DNA from: Strongyloides papillosus
Taxonomy: Eukaryota; Nematoda; Chromadorea; Rhabditida; Strongyloididae
Length of the DNA: 64,000 bases
NCBI GenBank assembly: GCA_005656395.1
Contig: SRSI01000028.1
Location: 496,001 to 560,000, forward strand
Direction of reading: 5' to 3'
The notes under the pieces were generated by a model. It saw only the letters and a program-made list of their open reading frames with translations, had not been told where the DNA came from and ran no database searches. A program made the translations under genes and the position numbers. This document shows, piece by piece, positions 50,010 through 62,247 of this stretch; position 1 is the stretch's first letter, and each line of letters begins with the position of its first letter.

Positions 50010-51497
50010 TTAATCTTTATTATTTTTAGCGGCTCGTGGTTTTATAATTATAGAGTTTTTACGGGATATAACTTCCGTTTGCTTCGACAGCTTCCTTGAT
50101 AAGTCATCTATCTCGTCATCACTGGAGTCAGATTTTGTCAGGCACTCACCGCTCAATGATCTACACATAGTTGGCTTTCCTCCTACATGTTCTTTACTCT
50201 TCAAATCTTCTTCTTTTACTATATTTAACTTTTTTTTTAGACTAAAAAGTTTATTATATTCTTCTGTTCTTTCTAATTTGGAAAACTTTTTCAATGCTTC
50301 ATCCCATTTAATGTCAATATTTTTCATTTCTTGTCTCCTTTTCTCTATATTAATAAAGACTTCCCATAGATGAGATATTAAATCAACAGTTAGAACAACA
50401 TCAGCATGTTGTGCAATTAATCTTAATACAAATACTCCATCCCAACCAAGGTAATAATGTACGAATTTATTTACCTTTCTCGAAAAATCGTCAGATTTTG
50501 AGTCTCTTTGTACATCGGCCATTATTAAATTATTAATAATAAAATGATTTCGTGATGTTTCATTGTACAAGGAAAATATCCATGTAAATATGTTAGAAAT
50601 TGTTACAGCAAAAAGTATTGAAAACCAAAACCATAAAATTATAAATATTTTCTCTGTAAATACATTAATCACTAAAACACATTGAACTGTATGTCTTTGA
50701 CGTTGCCCCATTTCACGAACCTCAAAATCACATATTGATACTCTTGGAAATATACCATGATCTTTCCATGTTATGTTTGAGTCTAATAATTTTATTAATG
50801 CATCATAACCAAATGCCTCTGCAGCATCGGGAATTAAATATTTTTGAAGAAGATGTAATTGAAATATATTATTTATCAAGAAACCAATTTTAGCAGTAAA
50901 ATATATCAATGTGACATAGTACCCCGCATATTTTAAATTTAAAATACGGCATATTTTATGAGGGACTAGATTTCTATTCTTTAGTCGTTTATGAAATCTT
51001 AGTGCACCTTGTAAATGGATTGACAATGATTCAACAGTTGATTTTCTTGCATCAGGGTTTGAGTTAACAGGGTCTGTAGAGATTCTCAAAATTTCACCAA
51101 CTCTCATACCAGATTGACTGGCAAAGTACTTCCAAATAAATGCTGGTAATTTAAAACATGCTGCTTGAAATAGTAAAAAAAATGGCATCCATTGATAGTA
51201 ACTAACATGTCTTTTATCTGTATGATCGTTTGTATAACTTTCTATAGCCTCTTTTGTTGGTACAAAATATGTATCCTCAGCCCAACAATATTGTTCAGCA
51301 TACTGTTCCCAGGCTCCAGAAAATCCCATTGGCAACATACATTCTAATGGTCTTCCACCAAATTGGCGATATGATATTAATACAGCCAAACCAATTAACA
51401 AATTACATGTAAAATAACTATGTAAATTTGCTATTATATCTTTTACAGATTCCCTATTAGTATAGGGAACTGCATGCATAACACGAAATAAAAACAT
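50010..51497 (-). CDS. Innexin (gap-junction channel subunit)
   Basis: One uninterrupted exon of 495 codons. Innexins form invertebrate gap junctions and hemichannels. Seen: TM1 LLIGLAVLISYRQFG; a first extracellular loop with the two conserved cysteines (RPLECMLP and EQYCWAEDTYFVP); the innexin signature YYQWMPFFLLFQA at TM2; a cytoplasmic loop; TM3 YVTLIYFTAKIGFLINNIFQ; a second extracellular loop with two cysteines (FPRVSICDFEVREMG and HTVQCVLVINVFTEK); TM4 IILWFWFSILFAVTISNIFTW; then a long cytoplasmic tail, the last 100 residues polar and Ser/Lys-rich. The cytoplasmic N-terminus before TM1 is of ordinary length. The lack of any intron in 1.5 kb is unusual for the window. The paralogue cannot be named without a tree. 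Confidence 0.93.
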   Translation of the reverse strand: MFLFRVMHAVPYTNRESVKDIIANLHSYFTCNLLIGLAVLISYRQFGGRPLECMLPMGFSGAWEQYAEQYCWAEDTYFVPTKEAIESYTNDHTDKRHVSYYQWMPFFLLFQAACFKLPAFIWKYFASQSGMRVGEILRISTDPVNSNPDARKSTVESLSIHLQGALRFHKRLKNRNLVPHKICRILNLKYAGYYVTLIYFTAKIGFLINNIFQLHLLQKYLIPDAAEAFGYDALIKLLDSNITWKDHGIFPRVSICDFEVREMGQRQRHTVQCVLVINVFTEKIFIILWFWFSILFAVTISNIFTWIFSLYNETSRNHFIINNLIMADVQRDSKSDDFSRKVNKFVHYYLGWDGVFVLRLIAQHADVVLTVDLISHLWEVFINIEKRRQEMKNIDIKWDEALKKFSKLERTEEYNKLFSLKKKLNIVKEEDLKSKEHVGGKPTMCRSLSGECLTKSDSSDDEIDDLSRKLSKQTEVISRKNSIIIKPRAAKNNKD

Positions 51498-52971
51498 TTT
51501 TTAAATTATTAGTATATTGATAAGAATAATTTATTATACTTAATTTTTGTAATAGATAAGAAAATTTCAATAAATTATTGAGTATTCTTATGATATATAT
51601 AAATGCTTTTGTTTACTATTTCTTGTTGGTATAACCTCACTCCTTTACCACAATATATTCCCTTTATCATTACTCATAAAGTATTTTTATTATCACATTG
51701 TTTGATTAAAATAAAATCATTTTACTTTAATATTTAAAAAGAATTTCTTTTCTAAGTAGTTTTTAGAAGAATGTACTAGATCACATTAAAAAACATAAGA
51801 AAATTATAGATTGTGATTCTTTTTTTACCATTACTAATAGACTAATAGACTACTATCATATCGTTCATTCTTAAAATGATAGTGTTTATGTATTGCGCGA
51901 TAAGATATGTTCACATGGAAAATTGTACTGATTATTTGATAAGATATCACAAGGTTTTAGAAAGAATCGGAGTTTTTTTATCCATAATATGAAGACATAA
52001 ATTGATCATTGATATTTTGTTGTTAAAAAAATGATTTATTTTTAATTTAATTCACATGGTTATGTTAAAATCAGGATAAATGAGGTGTATATGGTGAAAA
52101 GATGATTAAACGCTCCCTTGGAATGGCTTTCTTCTCGATATTATATAAATCATTACTTTTCAAAATCATCACTTTATAATTTTTTAAGGAGAGAAGCTTT
52201 ATTTTATTTTTCTGTTCTAATTTCATTATCAATCACTAATTCAACTAATCTCCAACAAGTCTATAATTTTATTAATTGGATAATATTACAAACTACTTCA
52301 GGTAATGTTTAATAATTAAATATTTAGTTTATATATTTCTTTATATTAATGATTTTTAACATCCATTATCATAAAAAGTTTTTTTATTTAAATTTTTTAG
52401 ATTAGAACACATTATAAAGTGTATTAGAGTAATATTATATAGTTTTGTACCATGGTATTTGATCTATTATAGTATTATGTTTATCGACATATTAAGCCTA
52501 TGTCATTTCTATATCAATGGTAAGAATAATATAGTTTAAGTTACTTTGTGTACAGATAAGGTTACTACATACATTTCGTATACTACTTAACAGCTCATAA
52601 ATTATTATATAAATGTATCCAAAACATAGAAATTGTCTACATTTATTTTATTATAAAATTAATTTGTTTGATTATTAGAAAAATTTTATATATGTAGTTC
52701 GATATATTCAAAATATCTTATCTGAAAATTTTTTTTAATCTTTAGTATTTATAAAACGTAATTCTATATATTGAGATTAAAAATTTTTATATATGTATAA
52801 AGAAATTTTAGATAAGAATTTATCATCCTCAATTATACAAATATATATATTTATAGTCAAAATATAAACTTCATCATTTTAAAAATATTTAATAAAATGA
52901 CATAATTGTATTATTCATATAAGAATGATTTTCAAAAATTTCTATTTAGTGTTTTTTTTATATTTTAGATA
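51498..52971. other. Intergenic between divergent genes
   Basis: Bidirectional upstream region of the innexin and the aminopeptidase. The ORF at 52118-52312 (+) lacks an ATG and looks random. A TATATTTTAG acceptor ends three bases before the aminopeptidase ATG, fitting trans-splicing or a 5' noncoding exon. Confidence 0.5.
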
Positions 52972-54872
52972 ATGTGCATAACAACAGAAAATATAGTTGA
53001 TACTGCTTCTGGTGCAAATTTTGATGATGTATCAATTAGACACCTTCACCTAAATTTGAAAGTTTCTTTTGAAGAAAAAGTTTTTCATGGAGTTGCAGAA
53101 CTTAATTTTACAGTTCACAATAATACTGATAAAATAATTTTGGATAGTAGAGATTTAAAAATTAATAATATTGTATATTTGAGTGAAAGTCTAAAATTTA
53201 TAACAAATCCTAATGGTGTTATGGGACAAACTATTACAATTGTCACACCACTTTTGACCAAAGGAAGTGAAGGTACTTTAAAAATTCACTATACCACAGA
53301 TCCGGATGCATCTGCCTTACAATTCATATCAAAAGAACAAACAATTGATAAGAAAGCACCATATTTGTATAGCCAATGTCAACCATGTCATGCAAGAAGT
53401 ATTGTACCATGTATGGATACTCCATCAGTCAAACAAACATACACTGCTAATGTTTTTGTTCCTAAAGGTTTCACAGTCTTAATGAGTGCCATTAGTAATG
53501 GTGAATGTAAAAATACGGATGAAAATTGTAATGCCTATTCATTTTATCAACCTATCCCAATACCTAGTTATCTTTTGGCGATTGTTGTTGGTTATCTTGA
53601 AAAAAGAGATATTAGTGATAGGTGTGCTGTATGGTCGGAAGCAAGTATTATTGATAAAGCACACAATGAATTTATTGATACAGAAAAGATGCTTACTGCT
53701 GCCGAGGAAGTTTTAGGACCATACAAATGGGGTAGATATGATCTAGTTGTCCTTCCTGAAACATTTCCTTTTGGTGGAATGGAAAATCCATGTTGCACTT
53801 TTGTAACACCAACACTCTTAGCTGGTGATAAATCACTGACAAATGTCATTGCTCATGAGATTGCTCACAGTTGGACAGGAAATACTGTTACAAATGCCAA
53901 TTGGGAACATTTCTGGCTAAATGAAGGTTTTACAGTATTTGCTGAAAGAAAGATTATTGGAAGATTAAATGGTGAAAATATGAGACAATTTGAGGCATTA
54001 TCAGGATGGGAAAGTCGTTTAACTGTTGCTGTTAATGAAGTGTTTGGTCCTCACCATGAATTTACAAAGCTTATCCCAAATCTTAGTGGTGTTGATCCGG
54101 ATGATGCATTCTCAACAATTCCATATGAAAAAGGTTCAGCCTTACTTATGTATCTTGAACAAATAATTGGTAACTTTCAAAGATTTGAACAATTTATTCG
54201 TGATTACATTATAAAATATGAAGGAAAATCAATAACAAGTTATGAATGGAAGGACTTTTTATATGATTATTTCCATGATATGCATGATGTTTTGAATAAA
54301 GTTGATTTTGAGAAATGGTTTAATTCACCTGGTATGCCACCAAATACGCCTGTGTATGAAGGAAGTCTTATGAGTAGATGTAGACGATTAGCTAATAATT
54401 GGATTGACGCTACTGATGAATGTCTTGATAAACCATACTTTGCTGAAGCAAATATTTTCAATTCAATGTCTTCTGCTGAGAAAGATACAGTTTTAGACTA
54501 CATTCGTCAATCCGATAAAAAGATTAGTATTAAAAAGGTTGAAAAATTAACTGAATTGTACAAATTGGATGAGACAGAAAATTGTGAAATTATTATGTCT
54601 TGGTTACGTATTGGACTTAAAGCTGAATGGGAAGATATTATTGATCCAACTTTAAAATTTGTCACTAAGTATGGACGTATAAAATATATTAAACCATTAT
54701 ACAAGTAAGTTATGAACTAAGGAAATAATATTTAACTAATAATAATTTTTCTAGTATTTTATTCTCATGGCCTCCTAGTAAGGATAAAGCTATTGAAACA
54801 TTTAAAAAAAACAAACCTTATATGCATCCAATTACTGCACATGTTGTTGAACAAATGCTTCCTCGTGATTAA
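52972..54872 (+). CDS. Leukotriene A4 hydrolase-type M1 aminopeptidase
   Basis: Two exons, 52972-54704 and 54755-54872, split in phase 2 by a 50-base intron; 616 residues (LTA4 hydrolase is about 610). A cytosolic zinc metallopeptidase that trims N-terminal residues; the vertebrate enzyme also hydrolyses leukotriene A4. Seen: an N-terminal beta-sandwich domain; the exopeptidase motif PFGGMENPCCTFVTPTL; the zinc site VIAHEIAHSWTGN with its second ligand 18 residues on in WLNEGFTVFAE; FSTIPYEKGSALLMYLEQ; and a C-terminal helical domain with the substrate-carboxylate region YGRIKYIKPLYK. Exon 2 supplies MHPITAHVVEQML, matching the family's C-terminus. Whether it keeps epoxide-hydrolase activity cannot be judged; aminopeptidase activity is likely, since all catalytic motifs are intact. 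Confidence 0.95.
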
Positions 54873-55336
54873 TGGGCTTTTAAGTTTCATTATTTACTGA
54901 TACTGCTACTTTTATAAAGAATAATTATGATTATTTAATCGTAGTATGAAAATTCTCTTATTCAAGAAACATTTCATTAATTATTTTCTTTTCATTTTAT
55001 TTTTAAAATAATTCTTAAATATTTGGATAATAAATTAAGAATCATTTATTGTACCTTTTTCTATTATTTCTTTTCAGTTTGCATTTATTATTTCTTAAAA
55101 TAAACTTTTGGTTTTAATTTCCAATATATTCAAAAAAATTAAAAATTTTTAATCAACTTAGCACATTATGCATTCTTATTCATATATTTGTTTTATTATA
55201 GCAGTGACTCACACTATTTGCAATGATTGGAAGGTTAATTAGTTGATTTAATCTTTAAAATAAATTAAAAAATGTATAAAAGAAATTTTTATTTCATTCT
55301 TTCACAAATTAAAAGATACCTTTTATTAAGTTAAAA
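54873..55336. other. Intergenic
   Basis: About 460 bases, A+T-rich. It contains the 3' end of the aminopeptidase and the promoter of the small secreted gene. Confidence 0.5.
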
Positions 55337-55779
55337 ATGTTTAAAACTTTATTATTCAAAAATTTATTAATTGCAGCCCTAATATGTTTAGCAGGTAATA
55401 AAAATAATAATTTTACAATATATTTTATAAATTTTAGTTGCTTTTAAACTAAACAGTTTTTCATATGGGAGTGATTTTGAAAGAATAAAAAGAGATACTA
55501 ATAATGGTACATTGTTAAATAATAGATATGCTGGGTATAAAGGTGTTCTTCCAGTTGAGTCACAAAATTCAACAAATGGCATGTATGATAACAATACTGT
55601 TACAATATCACCTGACGACTATGATAATAGTACATTAAATTATAGCAATGTAAGTATATTAATAATAAAAATGATTATATAATATTTTATAGGACACTAT
55701 TGAAATAGTTGTATTTGAAGATTACTATGATAGTCTTCTTTCACCATTTCTTGGTATACTTCCCGTAGGACTATATTAA
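55337..55779 (+). CDS. Small secreted protein, 118 residues
   Basis: Three exons, 55337-55394, 55438-55649 and 55693-55779, with introns of 43 bases and GT/AG ends, in frame. Seen: a signal peptide (MFKTLLFKNLLIAALICLAV), a dibasic site in RIKRDTNN, a Tyr/Gly/Asn/Asp-rich middle (NRYAGYKGVLPVESQ) with several NxS/T sites, and an acidic, hydrophobic end (LLSPFLGILPVGLY). No cysteines remain after the signal. It could be a neuropeptide-like precursor or a structural secreted protein; I recognise no family. It is convergent with the glycosyltransferase, only 92 bases separating the two stops. Confidence 0.65.
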
Positions 55780-55871
55780 ATAAAATATAATAAAATGAAT
55801 TTACATTTAATATTTTATCATTTTTGCCCGACTTATTTTTTCTTATTTTAGCATTTCTTAATTCATTTTTT

Positions 55872-57462
55872 TTATAATGTGCAACCATTCTCCGTTTTTT
55901 GCAATAAAATTCCATCTAAATAATGAAGTATTATGTTATTTTTTGTAAAGTGGGTTTTAAAATGTTTACTATGTGCTACCATACATTTTAAACCAGGAAT
56001 TTCTGGAATATCACAACGTATTGGTCCTGGACAATGTGTTGGTGTTTTATCAATACTATAAAATATCTTGTTATAACATTTAGCAATTGTTGTATAATAA
56101 TGCATGGTTTTAGGGAGGTACCTTAATTCAGGCACACTTTGATAATTTTTCTTCCAATTTCTTTCTATCTTATCAACCATTCTCTTCTCAATGATATCAT
56201 AAATTTGCATGTTAAATAAAGAAGATTTTGATTTACTCATCTTTTCAATTAATGTTTCTGTCCCATTTATTAATTCTTTAATCTTCCACCTTCTAAAATG
56301 GAGCATAACATTCTTTTCATTGGGTATAGTTTGCATATGATAACCATATTTAATTCTTCCTGGCCAATGTAACCATGCTGTATCTATTCTACTTGTATTA
56401 ACAACGTACTTTCCATCCTCCCATTCATTTAAAACAATTGATGATGATAACAAATTATCCATCCTAAAATTTTCAACATTCTTGTTTGCTGATACCTCAG
56501 TATTATAACGATCATAAATAAATCCTGCAGCTGAGGGATAAATTTTAGAAAAATAAGTAAATTCTTCAAAATAACTTCTACCCATACGAGGAAATAGGAC
56601 GTCATCAATATCGCCAATCATTATGAAATCCGCAGCATTTTTATATTTTAAAAAACAATCGGTATGAGCAGAAGCTTGATTTCTCCAATCTAATTCATGA
56701 TTAACATCATAACCTAACTCAAATTCTTTACCTAAGTTTATTTTTGACCATGGTTCAATTTCAACATAACCTTTTTTCTTATACGCATCAAGTGCTTGAA
56801 ATACATCATAAACCATTGATTGAATATAATATATTTGTTTATCAACACCAAGTTCTTTAAAAATTTCTAATGTTGCTATCATTAATTGCCATCTTTCATT
56901 ATAAAAAAGTGGCGAAAAACATGACATGACTTTTCCTTTTTTTGAGTACGCCTTTCTAATGGGTAATGATACAGCATTATTAATAATATCACTATGCATT
57001 GATAATTCCAATTTTTCCATATTATCAATAACATCACATTTACTTATAAAAGCAGTCCATTTACATACATTTATTGGATGAAATGCATGTACAGTTAATG
57101 CATAACTTAACTTTGTACTTGTTTTATTTCTTGATATACAAACATATGGATGAAGCGTATCAAAATGTCTGTGGGCGTTTAGTAATATTGTAACAGTTTT
57201 ATCATCTTCATAGTGCGTTGTTGATAGTATGGCAACATGTTGCGGTGCCACGAAGTCATCGAGTAACGATTTACTATATGCAATTAAAAAATAAACAAGG
57301 ATATATGTTATTAAGGGATTTGATTGGAAAAAATTAATTAATTTTCTAAAAAAGAGACTTTTTTATTAAAATAAAAAAAAACTTCTAAACTTACTTTACA
57401 ACTTTAGACTGGTGAATTTTTAATTTAATATGATTTATTAGATAATATTTTTTTAAATCCAT
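55872..57462 (-). CDS. Glycosyltransferase family 92 (DUF23) protein
   Basis: Two exons, 57462-57395 and 57345-55872, joined in phase 2 by a 49-base intron; 513 residues. GT92 enzymes transfer sugars (galactose in known nematode members) to glycans in the Golgi; the family is greatly expanded in nematodes. Seen: a short cytoplasmic N-terminus with basic residues; a type II signal anchor (LITYILVYFLIAYS, about residues 36-50); the family's early motif KVMSCFSPLFYNERWQLMIA; the DxD-like metal motif MIGDIDDVLFPR; AAGFIYDRYNTEV; and HWPGRIKYGYHMQTIPNE with LHFRRWK. The C-terminal Cys-containing region is CYNKIFYSI...CPGPIRCD. A GTG-start reading at 57251 would miss the membrane anchor, so the upstream exon is preferred. 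Confidence 0.9.
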
Positions 57463-58785
57463 TTATAAAATTTTTATAAATGTAATGGTGTAATACCTAA
57501 ACTTCGAACTTTTATAATGTTCAATTCAAGAAAAATTTAATAAATTTTATTTAAATAATTTATAAGATAGAGTACATAAAACTTTTTACATCATTACTAT
57601 TCTTCTGATTATTATCAAAAAATTATTTCAGTTGACCCAAAAATTTTTAAATTCAATTGTAATGTATATCATATGAAATATCTATAAATAATTTTTATAT
57701 AATATAAATATTATATATATATATAAAATTTTTGATAAAAAAGATAACGAATATTTTTGGAATTAAAACTTCTTTAAACATTATTATATTATAATTAATT
57801 AAAGAATGAAACAACATTTTCAAATCGAGTGTTGGTTAAATATTTTTAATATGCCACCTCTTAAAATCATCTACAATAAAAGATGTTAGATTTTAGAAAT
57901 TTTATATTTTTGATATTTATCTCAATGATTATCATCTTTTAAATTTCTACTTTATCCTCGTTGATAATTAATATTCTTAATCTATATGTGAATTAAAATG
58001 TATGATTATAATCTTGATTGGATAAATTTTTTATGTCCTTTTTCTATTTAATATATAATTTTATGTTTATCTTCAGGTATTTGATTATGATTTTGTACTT
58101 AGAAAAAGTAAAAAAGAAGAATACCAAATTGAAAAAGGTGATATCCCTTGCAAGCAATTTTGTTAACAAAATGTTTGTAAATTTGAATTAATATAATGTG
58201 AAAATGATGTATTTAAAATCATTCATTTTACAATTTACAGACATATTTAAATTTTATCATTTATTAAGCATAAAATAAAAAACTTGTTAAAAAATGACAT
58301 AAAATAACATTCAAACTATTACGTAGTGTAATAACAACATGCTTATATTTGATAAATATTTGTTACATCACAAATATTTTTTTTACTAAGTCAACTTTAA
58401 TATTCTCTTATTCTTTGTAGGTTTTATAAACCTATTTAAATATTATGTTTAAGTTTAAAAATTTTAATTTTCTAAATTGAAGTTATTAGGCCATATATTT
58501 GATATATTTATCTTCATTATTAAAATTAAAGGTTGACTTTAATATTTCTTATAATAATATAATACATATTTTATGAAAATGCTTCTATTTAATTTTTGTA
58601 TAATCTTCTTTTCTAAGTGCTGACGTAAATCTTTGAGATATTTATAGCTAAGTATAAAATCAAAACTATATTTTTACAATCATAAATTAAAAATAATATG
58701 TGGTGATAAGAGGATATAAAAGACAAGATAATAGCAGATTATAGAGAATAGTTATAGTAAATAAAATGACACCATATCCTCAAAA
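57463..58785. other. Intergenic between divergent genes, with a TA microsatellite
   Basis: About 1.3 kb upstream of both the glycosyltransferase and the guanylate cyclase. It has a short TA-repeat tract around 57711-57723 and a possible orphan exon (58077-58166, separate entry). Confidence 0.45.
58077..58166 (+). CDS. Possible orphan last exon
   Basis: After a good acceptor (TTATCTTCAG) an open frame of 29 codons with mixed composition ends in a Cys-containing tail (VFDYDFVLRKSKKEEYQIEK, then GDIPCKQFC, stop). It has no ATG in frame, and I found no convincing donor-bearing first exon upstream. The same bases also read as a 43-codon ORF in another frame. Treat as a hint of a small secreted gene only. 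Confidence 0.22.
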   Translation, partial: VFDYDFVLRKSKKEEYQIEKGDIPCKQFC

Positions 58786-58836
58786 ATGGTCATTTTGATT
58801 TTTTTCTTTCTCTCAATAATAATCAAGATCATTACA

Positions 58837-61800
58837 ATGCTTCATTTCTTTTTACTCTTATTGGTATTGTTATATAATATTAATTGTCAAGAACCTATAG
58901 AATCTTCCACTTTGAATTTTTCGCATAACACAACAGAATCAGAAAATATTAATGATGATACCGTTGATTCTTCTACATTATATTCAAATGATATTTTAAT
59001 TAATATCAATAAATCTAATACAAAAAATGATAAAGTTATTAAAATTGGACATATTGGTTCATTAAATGCAATGCCTGGGGCTGAAAATATTCTTGAAATG
59101 TGCCGCAATGATTTATGGAGCGAAGGAATATTAAATAATAATTTTGATATTGAACTTATACAATCACGTGCATGTGGTCAATCTTATGAGGGTGTTGCTG
59201 TAGCTGCTGATATGTTTCACCTCCAAAATGTTAAATGTTTTATTGGGCCATATTGCAATGCAGAAATGGAGGGAGTCTCAAAAATGGCATCATACTGGAA
59301 TATACCAATTATTGGTTATGTTGCAGCATCAACTATTTTTTCAGATAAAAATGTTTTTAAAACACTAGCAAGAATATCAATGAGGACAAATAATAATATA
59401 GCAATGGCTGTAATTGAGTTATTGAAACATTATAGATGGAAAAAAGTTTCAATTGTTACAAATACTGGACAACTAGCTTTTGAAAGATTAATTGCTTTTG
59501 AACAAAATTTCAATCATGGTAATATTACAGTCGTTAGAAAGATATCGTTAGATGATGCTTCAAATGCTAGTAGTATATTAAGTCAAGGAATACTTAATGA
59601 AATTCGCTTAAATTCACGAATAGTTATATGTATTTTTAGTAAGACAAGATCAATGTCTCGAGAATTCTTAGACGCTATTGCTAAATCAAATATGAAGTTA
59701 AATGACTTTGTTTATATATTTCCATGGCTTCAGGAGGAGGCTAAAGAATTACCTCCTTGGATTGAGGAGAATGGTGAAATAAATGATAGTATTAAGAAAT
59801 TATTTGCAAATACTATTATTGTAGATGATATAAATGGCTTTGATAATACTTTAGTGACACCATTTAAAGAGAAAGTTGTTAAAAATGGTATTAATATTGA
59901 GGAACTTGATATGGTAATATTTTAATAATAATTAAATATAATATTAATTTTATTACTTTTCTAGAATAATATTTATGGTTATATACATTTATATGATGCA
60001 TTGAAACTATATGTTTTAGTCAGTAAAGAACTTATTGAAGAGAGCAAAGGAAATTTTAGTGTAGCAAACAATGGAAAACTTGTTTGGAATAAAATGAGAA
60101 AGTTTTCATTTCCCGGTTTAATATCTAATGATGGAGTGTCTTCAGGTTTGATAGTTATGGATGATTTAGCTGAACGTGTCTCCTCATATGGAGCTTTTTT
60201 TGTTTCGCCAAATAAAGATGAAATAACAAAAGTAATTGAAATGGTACCTATATTTATAGATCATTGTGATGGTCTTAAAACAAAGTCAGGATGTTTTAAA
60301 ATGAAAATAAATGAGATTGTTACTGGGTATTGGCCATCAATAGATGGTCAATTACCAGTTGATGTACCTCTATGTGGTTTTAGAAATGAGAATTGTAACT
60401 ATACATTTTACATTGTCTTTGCTTCAGCTTTATTGTTAATAATTATTATCATAATTAGTGGATTATTCATCAAAAGAATACTTGAAAATAGAGCTTTAGC
60501 AAAAACACCATGGAGAGTTTGGAGGGATGATATAAAAACATTATCAGATGAAGAGATACAATCTATGTTATCACTAGGGTCTTCTAAAACTCAAATGTCT
60601 AATATGGATAAATTCATTAAACACCACGCAATTGTTGGAACAAATACACATGCCTCATTTCATATGTATCCACAAAAAAATTTGATTCAATTTTCTCGTG
60701 AAGATATTGTTTTGCTGACACAAATGAAACAATTAGTACATGATAATATTAATCCATTTATTGGAATATCTTTTAATGAAAAAAATGAGATGTTAGTTCT
60801 TTGGAAATTTTGTTCACGTGGTACAATACAAGATATTATTTATAATGAGGAAGTCAATTTAGATAGTAAATTTCATGCAGCATTTGTTAGAGATATTACT
60901 AATGGATTAGAGTACCTACATTTATCACCTATTGGATATCATGGTTCTTTAACACCATGGTGCTGTTTAATTGATAGGAATTGGTTGGTAAAATTAACAG
61001 ATTACGGAGTTGCCAATCCTATTGAAAAATGGACAAGACAAGGGTTAATTGAAGCTGAATCTGTTAAAGAAAATAATGATAAATCAGCTGCAACACAAAA
61101 AACATCTGTACTGTATTGTGCTCCTGAAGTTTTAAAAACAAGTGAACAAAATAGTAGGAGGGGAATAGATCAATCATGGATAAAACAAAGTGAAACAAGA
61201 AGACAGGCTGGTGATATTTATGCACTTGGTATATTAATTTACGAAATATTGTTTAGAAAACTTCCTTTCCCTGATAAAATAGATTTATTAGAGTTAGTTG
61301 ATACTATAAAACGTGATTGTAATGCTGCTAAACCAATAATTCATGATCGTAATGCAATTCACCCAGATTTAGTAGCATTATTACTTGATTGTTGGAACCC
61401 GAATCCTGATATTAGACCGACAATTCGTCGTGTTAAATTAAATACCGAGCATTACTTAAAGGTAAAAGGATCATTAGTTGATCAAATGATGAGAGTAATG
61501 GAACAATATGCGAATAATTTAGAAAAATTAGTTCAAGAAAGAACAGGGATGTTAGAAGAGGCAAATGTCAGAGCAGATAAATTGTTATCACAATTACTAC
61601 CGAGTTACGTTGCTAATGAATTAAAAATGGGTAGACCTGTACCGCCAAAAATGTTTAAACAAGCATCTGTAATGTTTACTGATATTGTTGGATTTACAAC
61701 ACTATGCGGTCAGTCAACACCATTAGAGGTTGTAAATTTCTTAAATAATGTATATTCTGGATTTGATGATATTATTGCTAAATATGATGCTTATAAAGTT

Positions 61801-62247
61801 GAGACAATAGGTGATGCATATATGGTTGTTTCGGGAATACCTGAAGAAAATGGTAATAGACATTTAGCTAACTTAGCTGACACTTCACTTGACATTATGT
61901 CTTTTTTACATACTTATGTAATACCACATCGTAAGAATGAGAAATTACGAATACGTTTAGGTATTCATTGTGGTCCAACAGCAGCTGGAGTTGTAGGTTT
62001 AACAGCACCTAGATATTGTTTATTTGGTGATACCGTTAATACTGCAAGTAGAATGGAGAGTACTGGGTTACCTGAACAGATACAGGTATCAGAATTTTTT
62101 AAAGAATGTTTATTGACTCATTTTCCAAATTTTCATTTATCTTTACGTGGAGCTATTGAAGTTAAAGGCAAAGGTCTTATTAATACGTATTGGTTGGAAG
62201 GAAGAGATGGAGAGCATATTACAGCACAATTACAGAAAGATGAATGA
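58837..62247 (+). CDS. Receptor-type guanylate cyclase (GCY family)
   Basis: Two exons, 58837-59913 and 59965-62247, phase 0; 1119 residues. It makes cGMP in response to extracellular or intracellular cues, mostly in sensory neurons of nematodes. The ATG at 58837 gives a classic signal peptide (MLHFFLLLLVLLYNINC); an in-frame ATG at 58786 would add 17 hydrophobic residues, but an 11-codon upstream ORF (58766-58798) overlaps it. Seen: an ANF-receptor-like ectodomain (to about 500) with several Cys; a TM (about 504-527); a kinase-homology domain (about 580-830) in which HRD is replaced (YHGSLTPWCCLI) and DFG reads DYG, so it is a pseudokinase; a linker helix with QERTGMLEEAN; and a class III cyclase domain (about 895-1105) with VMFTDIVGFTTLCG, YKVETIGDAYMVVSG and GDTVNTASRMESTG. 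The metal Asp pair and guanine-specifying Glu are intact. Paralogue not assigned. Confidence 0.93.

Noticed and set aside
52118..52312. 64-codon ORF upstream of the aminopeptidase
   Set aside because: No ATG start, no splice link to the downstream exon, composition like background.
53486..53849. ORFs on both strands inside the aminopeptidase
   Set aside because: Shadow frames of a well-supported coding exon.
55697..55915. 72-codon minus-strand ORF overlapping the end of the GT92 gene
   Set aside because: Different frame from the glycosyltransferase, which runs intact to its own stop at 55872; antisense to the last exon of the small secreted gene.
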